Numbered from the stretch's first letter, positions 1 through 8,075 are shown. The stretch: DNA of 15,389 nt from Akkermansia muciniphila (GCA_945873715.1 CAMCFL010000017.1:1-15389); one strand, 5' to 3'. Program-made: numbers and translations. Notes: generated by a model from the sequence alone, not told the origin.

Positions 1-1320
1 GAAGGTGGTCGCCATCACGGCCAGCCCGATCTCAGCCGTGGCCCCTCGGGCTGCCTCGGCCGCCGACACCTTCTTTTCTTCCACCCAGCGAAAGATGTTT
101 TCCAGGACCACGATGGCATCGTCGATCACGATTCCGACCATGAGGACGAGGGCGAGCATCGTGACGCTGTTGAGGGTGAACTTGAGCAGCCACATCATCC
201 CGAAGGTGGCGATCACCGAGGCCGGAATGGCCACCGCCGCAATGACGGTGGCGCGCCAACTCCGCATGAAGGCCAGCACCACCAGGCTCGCAAGGACACT
301 GCCCAGCACCAGATGCAGCCGGATCTCGCCCAGCGCCTCGCGGATGTAGCGCGACTGATCGCGGATGACCTCGAACTTCACGTCGGACGGAAGCTGCGCC
401 AGCACTTCGGGCAGCCGGGCCTTGATCGCCTCAATCGCCGCCACCGTGTTGGCTCCGGATTGTTTGCGGACCTCCATCTGCACGCAGGGACGGCCGTTGA
501 GCCGCGCCGTGGTCCTCTGTTCCCGCGTGCCATCCTCCGTGCGTCCGACGTCACGGATCCGGATGGCACGTCCGTCACGGGTGGCAACCACCAGGTCGTC
601 GAAACCCCGCGGATCCGCGACCCGCCCGACGGTGCGCAGCGTCCGCTCCTGGAGCGGCCCGGTGACGTTGCCACCCGGAATCGTGGCATTCTGCCGGGCG
701 ATGGCGTTGCGGATCTCGGTGACCGAAAGGCGGTAGGCCGCCAGCCGATCCGCATCGAGCCAGATGTTGATCGTCCGGGTCAGCCCGCCAAACACCTCGA
801 CTTCGCCCACACCCTCGGCCCGTTCGAGCGTTTGTTTCACGAGGCGCTCGGCCAGTTCCGTCAATTCACGCACCGGACGATCGCCCGACATCGCAAGCGT
901 CATGACCGGAGCCGAATCGACATCAAACTTTGACACCAGGGGCGGATCGATGTCGGCCGGCAACTCGCCGAGAGTGGCGGCGACCCGATTGCGGACATCC
1001 TCCGCCGCCGTGTTCGGATCGCGATGAAGCTTGAAGGTCAGGATGACGAACGACCGGCCCAGGCTGGAGATGGATCGCATCTCATTGATCCCCTCCAGCG
1101 TGTTCAGATTCTGCTCCAGGCGCTGGGTCACCAGGGATTCCACCTCCACCGGCGAGGCCCCGGGCAGCACGGTGCTGACGAAAACCGTCGGCAATTCGAC
1201 CGACGGCGAACGGTCCACGTTGAGTCGCACGTAGCCAACCCCTCCTGCCACCACCAACGCCAGGATCAGCATCAGGGCGAAGATCGGGCGGCGGATGCAG
1301 ATTTCCGCAAGGGTTTGCAT
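1..1320 (-). CDS. RND-family efflux permease, N-terminal 440 residues (cut by left edge)
   Basis: Inner-membrane, proton-driven pump subunit of a tripartite RND exporter (AcrB/MdtB-like, hydrophobe/amphiphile type). The reverse-strand frame is open from ATG 1320 to the window edge. The protein starts MQTLAEICIRRPIFALMLIL, the usual cytoplasmic stub plus first membrane helix (about residues 12-30). A porter-domain region follows, with VELPTVFVSTVLPGASPVEV near residues 42-61. The TM4 motif GIVIDDAIVVLEN comes next; its Asp pair (residues 400-401) matches the proton-relay Asp407/408 of AcrB. About 440 of the roughly 1030 family residues are present, so the C-terminal half lies outside the window. 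The gene begins 12 bp after the stop of the adaptor gene and is surely co-transcribed with it. No Shine-Dalgarno is visible in front of the ATG, so translational coupling is plausible. Substrate cannot be read from the sequence; a heavy-metal (CzcA) role is less likely than a drug/organic one. Confidence 0.93.
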   Translation of the reverse strand, partial: MQTLAEICIRRPIFALMLILALVVAGGVGYVRLNVDRSPSVELPTVFVSTVLPGASPVEVESLVTQRLEQNLNTLEGINEMRSISSLGRSFVILTFKLHRDPNTAAEDVRNRVAATLGELPADIDPPLVSKFDVDSAPVMTLAMSGDRPVRELTELAERLVKQTLERAEGVGEVEVFGGLTRTINIWLDADRLAAYRLSVTEIRNAIARQNATIPGGNVTGPLQERTLRTVGRVADPRGFDDLVVATRDGRAIRIRDVGRTEDGTREQRTTARLNGRPCVQMEVRKQSGANTVAAIEAIKARLPEVLAQLPSDVKFEVIRDQSRYIREALGEIRLHLVLGSVLASLVVLAFMRSWRATVIAAVAIPASVIATFGMMWLLKFTLNSVTMLALVLMVGIVIDDAIVVLENIFRWVEEKKVSAAEAARGATAEIGLAVMATTF

Positions 1321-1332
1321 GGGACTTGGAGG

Positions 1333-2535
1333 TCAGGAACCCGTGGTCGGCGCGGGCTCGGACACCTGGATCGCCCGGCCATTGACCAACCCCGCCGGCG
1401 TGCGGATGACCCGGTCGCCGATCTTCAATCCGGCGATCACCTCCACCCACCCGGTTCCACGATCCCCGGTGGTGACGCGGCGCTCCAGCGCCTTGCCGTC
1501 TTCCTGAAGGAACACTTTTTCCACCCCGGCAAAGGTCACCACGGCCTCCGGCGGCACCGTCAACGCCAGGTGACCGGATTCCACCACGATCTCCGCACGG
1601 GCGAAGGCCCCGGGACGAAGGGATCCACTCGCCGGGACATCGGCCTCGACCACGAGCATCCGGCTCGATTCCAGCAGCGATGGACTCAGGCGTCGGACCG
1701 TCCCGGCATGGACGTTGGTATCCCCCGTCAATCGAAGGCGCACCGCCTGGCCCGCAGCCACCCGCGGTGCATCGCGCTCTGGAACCTCGACCCGGAGACG
1801 GAGCGGGTCCGCCTGCACCAGCGTGAAAAGCGATGCCCCCACCTCCAGGTGCTGGCCCAGACTCGCCCGACGCTCGGAGATGATCCCGGCGAACGGGGCG
1901 GTGATCCGCGTGTCCGCCAGTTGCTTCCGCGCCAACTCATACTCAGCCCGCCGTTGCTGGAGAACCGCCGCGCGGGTCCGCGCTTCTTCCAGGGCGTCGG
2001 TCAGTCGGCTCTGGGCGACGGCAAAACTGGCGTTGGAACCCTCGAGCTCCGAGGTCGAGGCAATCCCCTGTCGGAAAAGCTCCCTCAATCGCTCTTGATC
2101 ACCGCGGGCCTGCGCGAGGATTGCCTGCGCCTCCTTCACGAGGCTGGTTCCTTCCAGGTCCACCTGCTCCTCGTCGCCCTCCAATGGAAGACCCAGGCGG
2201 GCCCTCGCCTGGCCCAGGAGTGCCCGCGACTGCTGGACGCGCAGTTCGTAATCGCGCGGCTCCATTTCCGCCAGAAGGTCACCCGCGCGGACCCGCGAGC
2301 CGAGGTCGGCGGGCAATCGATGGACCCGCCCGGCGACGCGGGCACTGATGGGGGTCTGTTCCTGGGCGAAGAGCGAACCGGAAACCGTGATGAACCGTTC
2401 GAGTGGCTTCTGGAGGACGCGAACGATCTGGACGGACTGCGGCGGGGCCGGCCTGGGTGCCTCGGGCCCGGGCCGCGAGCAGGCGCCGGCGAGGGCGACG
2501 AGCGAGGCGACAGCAAAGATACGTATGCGTACCAT
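1333..2535 (-). CDS. RND efflux periplasmic adaptor (membrane fusion protein), lipoprotein
   Basis: Periplasmic adaptor linking the RND permease to an outer-membrane channel; 400 residues, the usual size. The N-terminus MVRIRIFAVASLVALAGACS is a signal peptide ending in a lipobox-like LAGAC, so the mature protein is probably lipidated at Cys19, although Ala at -3 is not ideal. A biotinyl-lipoyl-like half motif follows (ISARVAGRVHRLPADLGSRV), then an alpha-hairpin coiled coil rich in Gln/Arg/Glu (about residues 95-195), the second lipoyl half (ADTRITAPFAGIISERRASL) and beta-barrel/membrane-proximal domains. I chose ATG 2535 because it directly precedes the signal peptide and has GGGG about 7-10 bases upstream. 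In-frame ATGs at 2556 and 2598 would add a hydrophilic leader. It is the first gene of the pair. A structured repeat (2602-2717) sits upstream, between it and divergent tyrA. No TolC-like gene is in view. Confidence 0.93.
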   Translation of the reverse strand: MVRIRIFAVASLVALAGACSRPGPEAPRPAPPQSVQIVRVLQKPLERFITVSGSLFAQEQTPISARVAGRVHRLPADLGSRVRAGDLLAEMEPRDYELRVQQSRALLGQARARLGLPLEGDEEQVDLEGTSLVKEAQAILAQARGDQERLRELFRQGIASTSELEGSNASFAVAQSRLTDALEEARTRAAVLQQRRAEYELARKQLADTRITAPFAGIISERRASLGQHLEVGASLFTLVQADPLRLRVEVPERDAPRVAAGQAVRLRLTGDTNVHAGTVRRLSPSLLESSRMLVVEADVPASGSLRPGAFARAEIVVESGHLALTVPPEAVVTFAGVEKVFLQEDGKALERRVTTGDRGTGWVEVIAGLKIGDRVIRTPAGLVNGRAIQVSEPAPTTGS

Positions 2536-2601
2536 CAGGATCCCCGACTTTGACATGCCCTTGTCCAATGTGGGAACCAAAACTTCTCCCTCCAACACAC
2601 C

Positions 2602-2717
2602 GGGGTGCCTCTTGAGTTGGTTTTCACCAATGTAGGCCCGATGCCCCCAGCGGGCGCTTTCACATCGCCGCCCGAGGGCAGGCGGCCTACATCCATGACC
2701 AACCCAGGATGCACCCC
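2602..2717 (-). repeat. Structured palindromic intergenic repeat, copy 1 (faces the efflux adaptor gene)
   Basis: 116-bp imperfect palindrome. The ends are a 20-bp inverted repeat with 17 matches: 2602-2621 against the complement of 2698-2717, reading GGGGTGC..TTGGT. Inside, GTAGGCC (2632-2638) pairs with GGCCTAC (2684-2690). That stem encloses two hairpins: CCCGATG/CAGCGGG (2637-2654, one mismatch) and CGCC-GCCC-GA-GGGC-A-GGCG (2666-2683). The strand would fold as a three-way or cloverleaf structure. It lies in the divergent gap between the efflux operon and tyrA. The same family recurs at 8145, 9394 (reversed) and 13534. Confidence 0.85.
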
Positions 2718-2789
2718 ACGCACCCTTCCTCTACTCGCGGCAACTCATCTCTGGAATCTTGACCCACCCGTCCCCTACCGTCGTCCTCC

Positions 2790-3689
2790 GTGCAGTTCAA
2801 CAAGGTCGCCATCGTCGGCATGGGCTTGCTCGGAGGCTCCCTCGGCAGAGCCCTCCGGGAAGGTCGCCTTGCGTCCTGCGTCGCCGGCTACGCCCGCCGT
2901 CCGGCAACCGTCGAGGAATGCCTTCAGATCGGCGCCGTCGACTCCGCCTCCACCGACCTGGCCGCGGTCGTCCAGAACGCGGAGATCGTCCTCCTCTGCA
3001 CCCCCGTCGGGCAGATGGGTCCGCTCGCGCGCCTCTGCCTTCCCCACCTTTCCCCTGGGACCGTGGTCAGCGACGTCGGATCGACCAAGGCCTCGGTGGT
3101 TCGTGAACTGGAACCCCTCTTTGAATCCTCACCCGCTTCGTTCATCGGGAGCCATCCCATGGCCGGTTCCGAACAGACCGGGGTGCTCGCGTCGCGGGCG
3201 GACCTGTATCGACACGCCCGTTGCGTGATCACGCCGACAGCGAAGAGTTTGCCGGAGGCCGTCTTGAAAGTGCACGCGCTCTGGCGGGCGGTGGGCGCGC
3301 GGACGCTGGAACTGTCACCGGAACAGCATGACCAATGGGTAGCCCGGTCGAGCCATCTGCCGCAGGTGCTGGCCAGCGTGCTCGCGCATCATGTGCTCGG
3401 CCCGGAGCAGCCGGCGGGACTTTCGGACCTGTGCGCGACCGGGTTTCGCGACACCACCCGACTCGCAAGTGGTTCCCCGGAGATGTGGCGCGACATCGCC
3501 CTGTCCAACCGCGAGGCGCTGCGCGAGGCCCTCCGGGCCTGGTCAGCGGAATTGGCACGCTTTGATGCGGCGTTGGCAGGAGAGAACGCCGGCGCGATCG
3601 GCGAGTTCCTGCAAGAGGCCCGTGAACGCCGCGATGCGTGGCTCCGAGGATTCTGCAATCCGGGTCCTGAAAATGGATCCCGCCCCTGA
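2790..3689 (+). CDS. tyrA: Prephenate dehydrogenase
   Basis: NAD(P)-dependent oxidative decarboxylation of prephenate (or arogenate) to 4-hydroxyphenylpyruvate (or tyrosine), in cytoplasmic tyrosine synthesis. 299 residues, normal for a monofunctional TyrA without a chorismate mutase or ACT domain. The Rossmann motif GMGLLGGSLG is at residues 10-19, LLCTPVGQM at 78-86, and DVGSTK at 95-100. The conserved GSHPMAGSE is at residues 120-128; His122 corresponds to the catalytic His of the family. HLPQ follows at 189-192. The start is GTG at 2790: the frame is closed by TGA at 2760-2762 and no ATG lies between. No Shine-Dalgarno is visible. It is the first gene of the tyrA-aroA-cmk-TIGR03790 run and is divergent from the efflux operon. 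Whether it prefers prephenate or arogenate cannot be told from these motifs. Confidence 0.95.
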   Translation: MQFNKVAIVGMGLLGGSLGRALREGRLASCVAGYARRPATVEECLQIGAVDSASTDLAAVVQNAEIVLLCTPVGQMGPLARLCLPHLSPGTVVSDVGSTKASVVRELEPLFESSPASFIGSHPMAGSEQTGVLASRADLYRHARCVITPTAKSLPEAVLKVHALWRAVGARTLELSPEQHDQWVARSSHLPQVLASVLAHHVLGPEQPAGLSDLCATGFRDTTRLASGSPEMWRDIALSNREALREALRAWSAELARFDAALAGENAGAIGEFLQEARERRDAWLRGFCNPGPENGSRP

Positions 3690-3717
3690 TACTGGCCCTT
3701 TCGAGTTGTCACGTCCC

Positions 3718-5010
3718 ATGCCCCTGCCCTCCCTGATCGAAATCGAACCCGTCCCGCGCCCCCAAGCCCTTCGGGTGACCATCCCGGGATCCAAGAGCAT
3801 CACCAACCGGGCCCTGATCCTGGCGGCGCTCGCCCGGGGCCCGGCGACCCTTCGAGGGGCACTCTGGAGCGAAGACACCCAGGTCATGGTGGAGTGCCTG
3901 CGAAAACTCGGGTTTGAAGTCACCGTGGATCCGGACCCGGGCGAGCCGGCAAACCGGACCATCCGGGTCGTCGGCCTGGGTGGGATCATTCCGCGGGGCG
4001 GGACTGCGACCGCTCCGCTGGAGCTGCATGTGGGCAATGCCGGAACAGCGGCCCGATTTCTGGCGGCCTTTGTCTGCCTGGGTGAAGGATCATTCCGGCT
4101 CAGCGGTGTCCCCCGAATGCATGAGCGCCCCCAGGCGGCCCTGCTGGATGCCCTCCGCCAGTTGGGATACCGGGTCGAATCGGCCTCCGGCCGACTTCCC
4201 GCGGTGATCGAGGGTGCAGCCGGGCCTCGGCCGGGTCGCTGTTCGGTGAGCATCAGCGAGAGTTCGCAATTCGCCTCGGCCCTGCTGCTGACGGCTCCCA
4301 CGGCGGGGTGGCAGGTGGACCTCGCGGGCACGGGCGATCTGGATGACGCCCCCTACGTGGCCATGACTTCCCGGCTCACCGACGCCTTCCCGCGGGGGGG
4401 AGGCGACTTCGAGATCGAGCCCGACGCTTCGAGCGGAAGCTATTTCTGGGCGGCGGACTGGCTGATGCGAGGCGGCCGGCCTGCGCCCGCCTCGGAATTG
4501 CCGGTCAGCGGATGGCCCACCTCGGGTTGGCAGGTGGACGCGCGGTTCCCCCGCTATCTCCCGCTGCCCGCCGTCGTGTCCCGGGAGGCGGACCTGGGCG
4601 ACTCGATCATGACCGCCATCGTGCTGGCCCCATTCGCCGGCTACCCGGTACGCTTCACCGAATTGGGCCGCCTACGGGTCCAGGAATGCGAAAGGGTCCG
4701 GGCCCTCCGGACCGAGCTTTCCAAGTGCGGCGCGCGGATCGAGGAGGAAGGGGAAACCCTGACCGTCTTCCCCGGCCCGCTCCACGGAGCCGAGATCGAA
4801 ACCTACCAGGACCATCGAATGGCGATGTGTTTCGCGACTCTGGGCTTGCAAGTCCCCGGTCTGAAAATCAGAAACCCGGCATGCGTCAAAAAGACCTTCC
4901 CGAACTTCTTCCAGAAGCTGGCGGCACGGGTTCCGGAGGGGATCGGCGCCCGAATCCGGGAGCCGGGAAGCGGACGGGTGCTGGCGTTGGAAGAACTTCA
5001 CGCCGACTGA
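3718..5010 (+). CDS. aroA: 3-phosphoshikimate 1-carboxyvinyltransferase (EPSP synthase)
   Basis: Sixth shikimate-pathway step: transfers enolpyruvyl from PEP to shikimate-3-phosphate. 430 residues, matching the family (E. coli 427). Visible signature parts are PGSKSITNRAL at residues 23-33 (Lys26 and Arg31 contact substrate), GNAGTAARFL at 106-115 (PEP-binding loop), SESSQFASALLL at 180-191, SSGSYFWAAD at 238-247, DLGDSIMTA at 292-300 (Asp295 aligns with the catalytic Asp of the enzyme), RVQECERVRAL at 320-330, YQDHRMAM at 363-370 and VKKTFPNFF at 390-398. NAGTA with Ala next to Gly is the ordinary glyphosate-sensitive-looking loop. I chose ATG 3718, 28 bp after the tyrA stop, because the protein then begins like the family. 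An in-frame ATG at 3673 overlaps tyrA and would add 15 residues. The tail after residue about 405 extends past the usual family end. Confidence 0.96.
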   Translation: MPLPSLIEIEPVPRPQALRVTIPGSKSITNRALILAALARGPATLRGALWSEDTQVMVECLRKLGFEVTVDPDPGEPANRTIRVVGLGGIIPRGGTATAPLELHVGNAGTAARFLAAFVCLGEGSFRLSGVPRMHERPQAALLDALRQLGYRVESASGRLPAVIEGAAGPRPGRCSVSISESSQFASALLLTAPTAGWQVDLAGTGDLDDAPYVAMTSRLTDAFPRGGGDFEIEPDASSGSYFWAADWLMRGGRPAPASELPVSGWPTSGWQVDARFPRYLPLPAVVSREADLGDSIMTAIVLAPFAGYPVRFTELGRLRVQECERVRALRTELSKCGARIEEEGETLTVFPGPLHGAEIETYQDHRMAMCFATLGLQVPGLKIRNPACVKKTFPNFFQKLAARVPEGIGARIREPGSGRVLALEELHAD

Positions 5011-5714
5011 AGGCGGCTGCGCCCGCCGCCTCGGCAGACGGCCGGCTTCGCCTCCCACGGGTCATCACCATCGATGGCCCCAGCGCGTCGGGTAAAGGAA
5101 CCCTCTCGCGTCGGCTCGCCGCCGAGTTCGGCTGCATCTACGTGGATTCGGGGGCGATGTTCCGCACCCTGGCCTGGTGGGCGCTCCAGAGCGGCCTGCG
5201 TTGCCAGAAGCCGATGTCCGATGCCGATGACCTCGCGATCGTCAAGTTGATGCGCCGGTGGAAGGCCGAGATGCGCGTCATCGACGGGCAGGCCTGGCTC
5301 CACGTGAACGGCTATTTTCCCGCGACCGAGATCCGCTCCGACAAGGTGGAAAAGGCCGTCCCCTTCATCGCCCAGATTTCCAAGGTGCGCGATTGGATGG
5401 TGGACCGGCAGCGGGACTGTTCGCGATTCGGGCCGCTGGTCATGGAGGGACGGGACATCGGCACCGAGGTCTTCCCCCTCGCTTCGGTGAAGATCTTTCT
5501 TGAGGCGGACGAAAGCGTCCGCCAGGCGCGCCTGGCCGGGCGGGGCAATATCGAAAGCATCGGGGCCACCCGCGATGCGATGGACGCCACCCGCCGCAAA
5601 GGTGCCCTGTACCCGGCGCTGGATGCCCTGCGCGTCGACAACACTTGCCAGACACCGGACGAAACCTACGCCATACTCCGTGAGCATGTACGCCAGCGAT
5701 TTCCCTCGGTCTGA
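4881..5714 (+). CDS. cmk: Cytidylate kinase (start uncertain)
   Basis: Phosphorylates CMP/dCMP to the diphosphate with ATP. The domain begins VITIDGPSASGKGT (Val codon at 5061; P-loop with Lys-Gly-Thr). It continues with YVDSGAMFRTLAWWAL (the family DSGAxxR region), MEGRDIGTEVFPLASVKIFL (5443-5502) and RDAMDATRR, the LID arginine pattern RDxxDxxR. The start is a puzzle. Between the P-loop and aroA there is no ATG, GTG or TTG in frame. The nearest ATG is 4881, 130 bp inside aroA, giving 277 residues with an N-terminal stretch that looks like out-of-frame aroA. A CTG at 5007 overlaps the aroA stop (CTGA) and would give 235 residues, the normal family size, with GGAAG about 13 bases upstream. 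I list the canonical codon but think the true start may be 5007. Its 3' end overlaps the next gene by 29 bp. Confidence 0.9.
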   Translation: MRQKDLPELLPEAGGTGSGGDRRPNPGAGKRTGAGVGRTSRRLKAAAPAASADGRLRLPRVITIDGPSASGKGTLSRRLAAEFGCIYVDSGAMFRTLAWWALQSGLRCQKPMSDADDLAIVKLMRRWKAEMRVIDGQAWLHVNGYFPATEIRSDKVEKAVPFIAQISKVRDWMVDRQRDCSRFGPLVMEGRDIGTEVFPLASVKIFLEADESVRQARLAGRGNIESIGATRDAMDATRRKGALYPALDALRVDNTCQTPDETYAILREHVRQRFPSV

Positions 5715-7410
5715 TCCGGTCCGCGCGTTCCAGCGCCTCCTTGCCCGATGGCTCCGCGGCGCCGGACTGCTGCTGGCTGCGGCCATGGCCACGTCGACCC
5801 TGCTGGCCGTCGACGGGAGCGAGGTCGTCCTGGTCTATGCCAAGGGCAATGGTGAGTCCCGGGGGGTGGCGGAGCATTATGCCCGGGCTCGCAACGTTCC
5901 CGAGTCCCACTGGATCGCCCTGACGGTCAGCTCGGAAAATGCGCTCACCCGGGATGAGTACGTCTCCCAGATCCAGCAACCGTTGCTGGAAGAACTGTCG
6001 AAGCGCGGGCTGATGTCGTTCACCAACTTCATCTCCAAAACAAACCTTCACCACGCCGGCGGACCCGCCATCCGCTGCACCTCCGCCAGCGTCCGGTATC
6101 TCGTCCTCTGCTGGGGCATTCCCTATGGCATCGCGAACGAACCGCGACTGCTGGGCAACCTGGCCACCAACTTTCCGGGCCCGCTCCGCCGGAACGACGC
6201 ATCGGTCGATTCCGAACTGATGCTGCTGCCGGCAGCCGGCAGTTACCCGCTGGTGGCTGGCCTGCCCAATCCCCTGTATTCCAAGAGCGAACGCAGCCAG
6301 TTCCATCCCACCAACGGCGTCCTGATGGTTGGGCGCATCGATGGACCCACTCCCGCGATTGCCCGCGGCTTGATCGACAAGGCCTTGTTCTGCGAGACCA
6401 ACGGCTTTTCCGGCAACGCCTACATCGACCTTCGCAACATCACCTCCGGTGGTTACCGCATCGGTGACGAGTGGATGACCAACGCCGCGTCGGTCTGCCG
6501 GCGGGTGGGCCTCTCCACCTACGTGGACAATCGTCCCGACACCCTCCCCTCCAACTTCCCGCTGTCCCAGGTCGGCGTGTACATCGGCTGGTACACCCAA
6601 AATGCGGATGGCCCCTTCAGCCGTCCCGAAGTCGAGTTCATGCCCGGAGCGATCGCCTACCATCTCCACTCCTACAATGGCCAGTCGCCACGGGACTCGA
6701 GCATGCGCTGGCTCGGGCCCCTTCTGGCCAAGGGGGCGACGGTCACCTTTGGCTCGATCGCCGAACCGTACCTCGACTTCACCCCGAACCCGCATGTGGT
6801 CATGGAACTGCTCGCGGCAGGTGGTTACACCGTCGGGGAGGCAGCGCTCTCCTCCCAGCAGTGGCTGTCGTGGGTCAATCTGTTCATCGGGGATCCGCTC
6901 TTCGCTCCGTTCCAACGGGATCTCACCCGACAGGAGGCATCCCAGGTCGCCAACCGGAGCCCCAACCTCCAATGGACCGTCCTTCGCAAGGCCAATGTCA
7001 TCTTGAGCCAAAACGGTAAACCTTCGGAAATCCGGGATGCCCTGGTCAATTTCCCCCTCACCACCAACAGCCCGGTCCTGGCGGAAAAGGTGGCGTCGCT
7101 GTTCGCCGATGCCAGCCAGTTCCGGTCCGCTGTTTCCTGGGCGAGCAATGCCCTCGCCCTCTCTCCCTCCCCGCAGCAGCGTCTCCGACTGCTCCTGAAC
7201 CTTGCCGAATGGCAGGCCCTCAGCCTCCGACGCGATGAAGCCCTGGATACCTTGGCGGAAGTGGAACGATTCCGGGAGGACTACCGCGATTCCATCCCCT
7301 TCCGCGAACGCCAACTCCAACTGGCCCGCGACCTCGTGCGAACCCCGGAGATCGCCCGCCTCAAGGAAGAGATCGACCGCATCAAAACCGCCGCTGAAGT
7401 CAAAAAATAG
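5686..7410 (+). CDS. TIGR03790 family secreted protein (exosortase-associated, function unknown)
   Basis: 574 residues. The basic N-terminus and the hydrophobic run GAGLLLAAAMATSTLLAVDG (about residues 26-45) form a signal peptide, so it is probably exported. The core (about 47-408) has the features I associate with TIGR03790: VVLVYAKGNGESRGVAEHYA, NVPESHWIAL, VRYLVLCWGIPYGI, ASVDSELMLL, VLMVGRIDGPTP and GDPLFAPF. That family is known to occur only in genomes carrying exosortase/PEP-CTERM sorting; its biochemical role is not established. Residues about 409-574 are helical, with TPR-like spacing (RSAVSWASNALALSPSPQQR, DEALDTLAEVERF) and a charged tail. The ATG at 5686 lies within the 3' end of cmk, which favours translational coupling; a GTG two codons earlier is an alternative. 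The stop lies 14 bp from the convergent nitroreductase stop. Confidence 0.85.
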   Translation: MYASDFPRSDPVRAFQRLLARWLRGAGLLLAAAMATSTLLAVDGSEVVLVYAKGNGESRGVAEHYARARNVPESHWIALTVSSENALTRDEYVSQIQQPLLEELSKRGLMSFTNFISKTNLHHAGGPAIRCTSASVRYLVLCWGIPYGIANEPRLLGNLATNFPGPLRRNDASVDSELMLLPAAGSYPLVAGLPNPLYSKSERSQFHPTNGVLMVGRIDGPTPAIARGLIDKALFCETNGFSGNAYIDLRNITSGGYRIGDEWMTNAASVCRRVGLSTYVDNRPDTLPSNFPLSQVGVYIGWYTQNADGPFSRPEVEFMPGAIAYHLHSYNGQSPRDSSMRWLGPLLAKGATVTFGSIAEPYLDFTPNPHVVMELLAAGGYTVGEAALSSQQWLSWVNLFIGDPLFAPFQRDLTRQEASQVANRSPNLQWTVLRKANVILSQNGKPSEIRDALVNFPLTTNSPVLAEKVASLFADASQFRSAVSWASNALALSPSPQQRLRLLLNLAEWQALSLRRDEALDTLAEVERFREDYRDSIPFRERQLQLARDLVRTPEIARLKEEIDRIKTAAEVKK

Positions 7411-7424
7411 GCTCGGGTTCCTGA

Positions 7425-8075
7425 TCAGATCCTGCGGACCACTTCCGACGCCGGGTACCGAACCTTCGGTGCTCTGGCGTATTTGTCCGCCTCCGCCCGA
7501 TAACCGGCCGCACACGCCACCACCGTGGTGAACCCGCTGCCTTCCAAACCCAGCAACCGGTCGTATTCCGCCGGGACGATTCCTTCCATCGGACAGGTAT
7601 CGATCCCCACCAAAGCGGCGGAAGCCATGAACTGGCCCAGCGCGAGGTAGGCTTGGCGTGCCGCCCATTCCGCCACCTGCGCCGCGCGGGCGCCCCGGAC
7701 AAGGTCACCTACCATCAGGTTGCGGTAAGCCCCGAGAACCCCAGGCGAAATGCCCCTGATTTCAGCCGTTCTGGCGATGAACCGGTCCACGAAGGCTTCG
7801 TCGACCGATGTCTTCGCGGCGAACACCACGAAATGGGAACAATCCGCCGGTTGAGGCTGGTTCCACGAATGCGGCACCAGGGAACGACGGACGTCCGCAT
7901 CCGTCACCACCAGGAACTGCCAGGGCTGCAAACCATAGCTGGAGGGCGTCAGGACCATCGATTCTTCCAGTGCCGACCACGTTTCCTCGGGAATCGTACG
8001 ACCCACGTCGAACTTCTTGGTCGCATACCGCCACTTCAACGCATCCAGCACGACTTCCGTCTTGGTCACTTCCAT
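7425..8075 (-). CDS. Nitroreductase family flavoprotein, NAD(P)H-dependent
   Basis: FMN-dependent oxidoreductase of the NfsB/NfnB-like nitroreductase fold, probably cytoplasmic; 216 residues, the family's usual length. The N-terminal KWRYATKKFD (residues 14-23) carries the Arg/Lys residues that contact FMN phosphate. TPSSYGLQPWQFLVV (43-57) is the family's Ser-rich FMN-contacting segment, and GIDTCPMEGI near residue 160 is the second flavin-site motif. The start at ATG 8075 has a good Shine-Dalgarno, GGAGGG, 8 bases upstream; an upstream in-frame ATG at 8111 lacks one. It is a single gene, convergent with the TIGR03790 gene and divergent from the CHRD gene. The physiological substrate (quinone, nitroaromatic or other) cannot be deduced. 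Confidence 0.93.
   Translation of the reverse strand: MEVTKTEVVLDALKWRYATKKFDVGRTIPEETWSALEESMVLTPSSYGLQPWQFLVVTDADVRRSLVPHSWNQPQPADCSHFVVFAAKTSVDEAFVDRFIARTAEIRGISPGVLGAYRNLMVGDLVRGARAAQVAEWAARQAYLALGQFMASAALVGIDTCPMEGIVPAEYDRLLGLEGSGFTTVVACAAGYRAEADKYARAPKVRYPASEVVRRI

Noticed and set aside
1024..2553. Long plus-strand open frame (509 codons)
   Set aside because: It is antisense to the efflux adaptor, has no recognisable domain, and is rich in Arg/Gly/His as expected for a GC-rich shadow frame.
2605..3228. Open frame starting in repeat copy 1 and running over tyrA
   Set aside because: Its N-terminus (PPAGAFTSPPEGRRPTS) is the translated repeat, which recurs in other frames at 9367 and 8066. 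It is a spurious repeat-derived frame.
3673..3717. Earlier aroA start at ATG 3673
   Set aside because: It overlaps tyrA, has no clear ribosome site, and adds 15 residues (MDPAPDTGP..) with no counterpart in EPSP synthases; it remains possible.
5440..7668. 742-codon minus-strand open frame
   Set aside because: It lies opposite cmk/TIGR03790 and consists of Gly/Asp/Val-rich low-complexity shadow sequence; the plus-strand genes have clear motifs.
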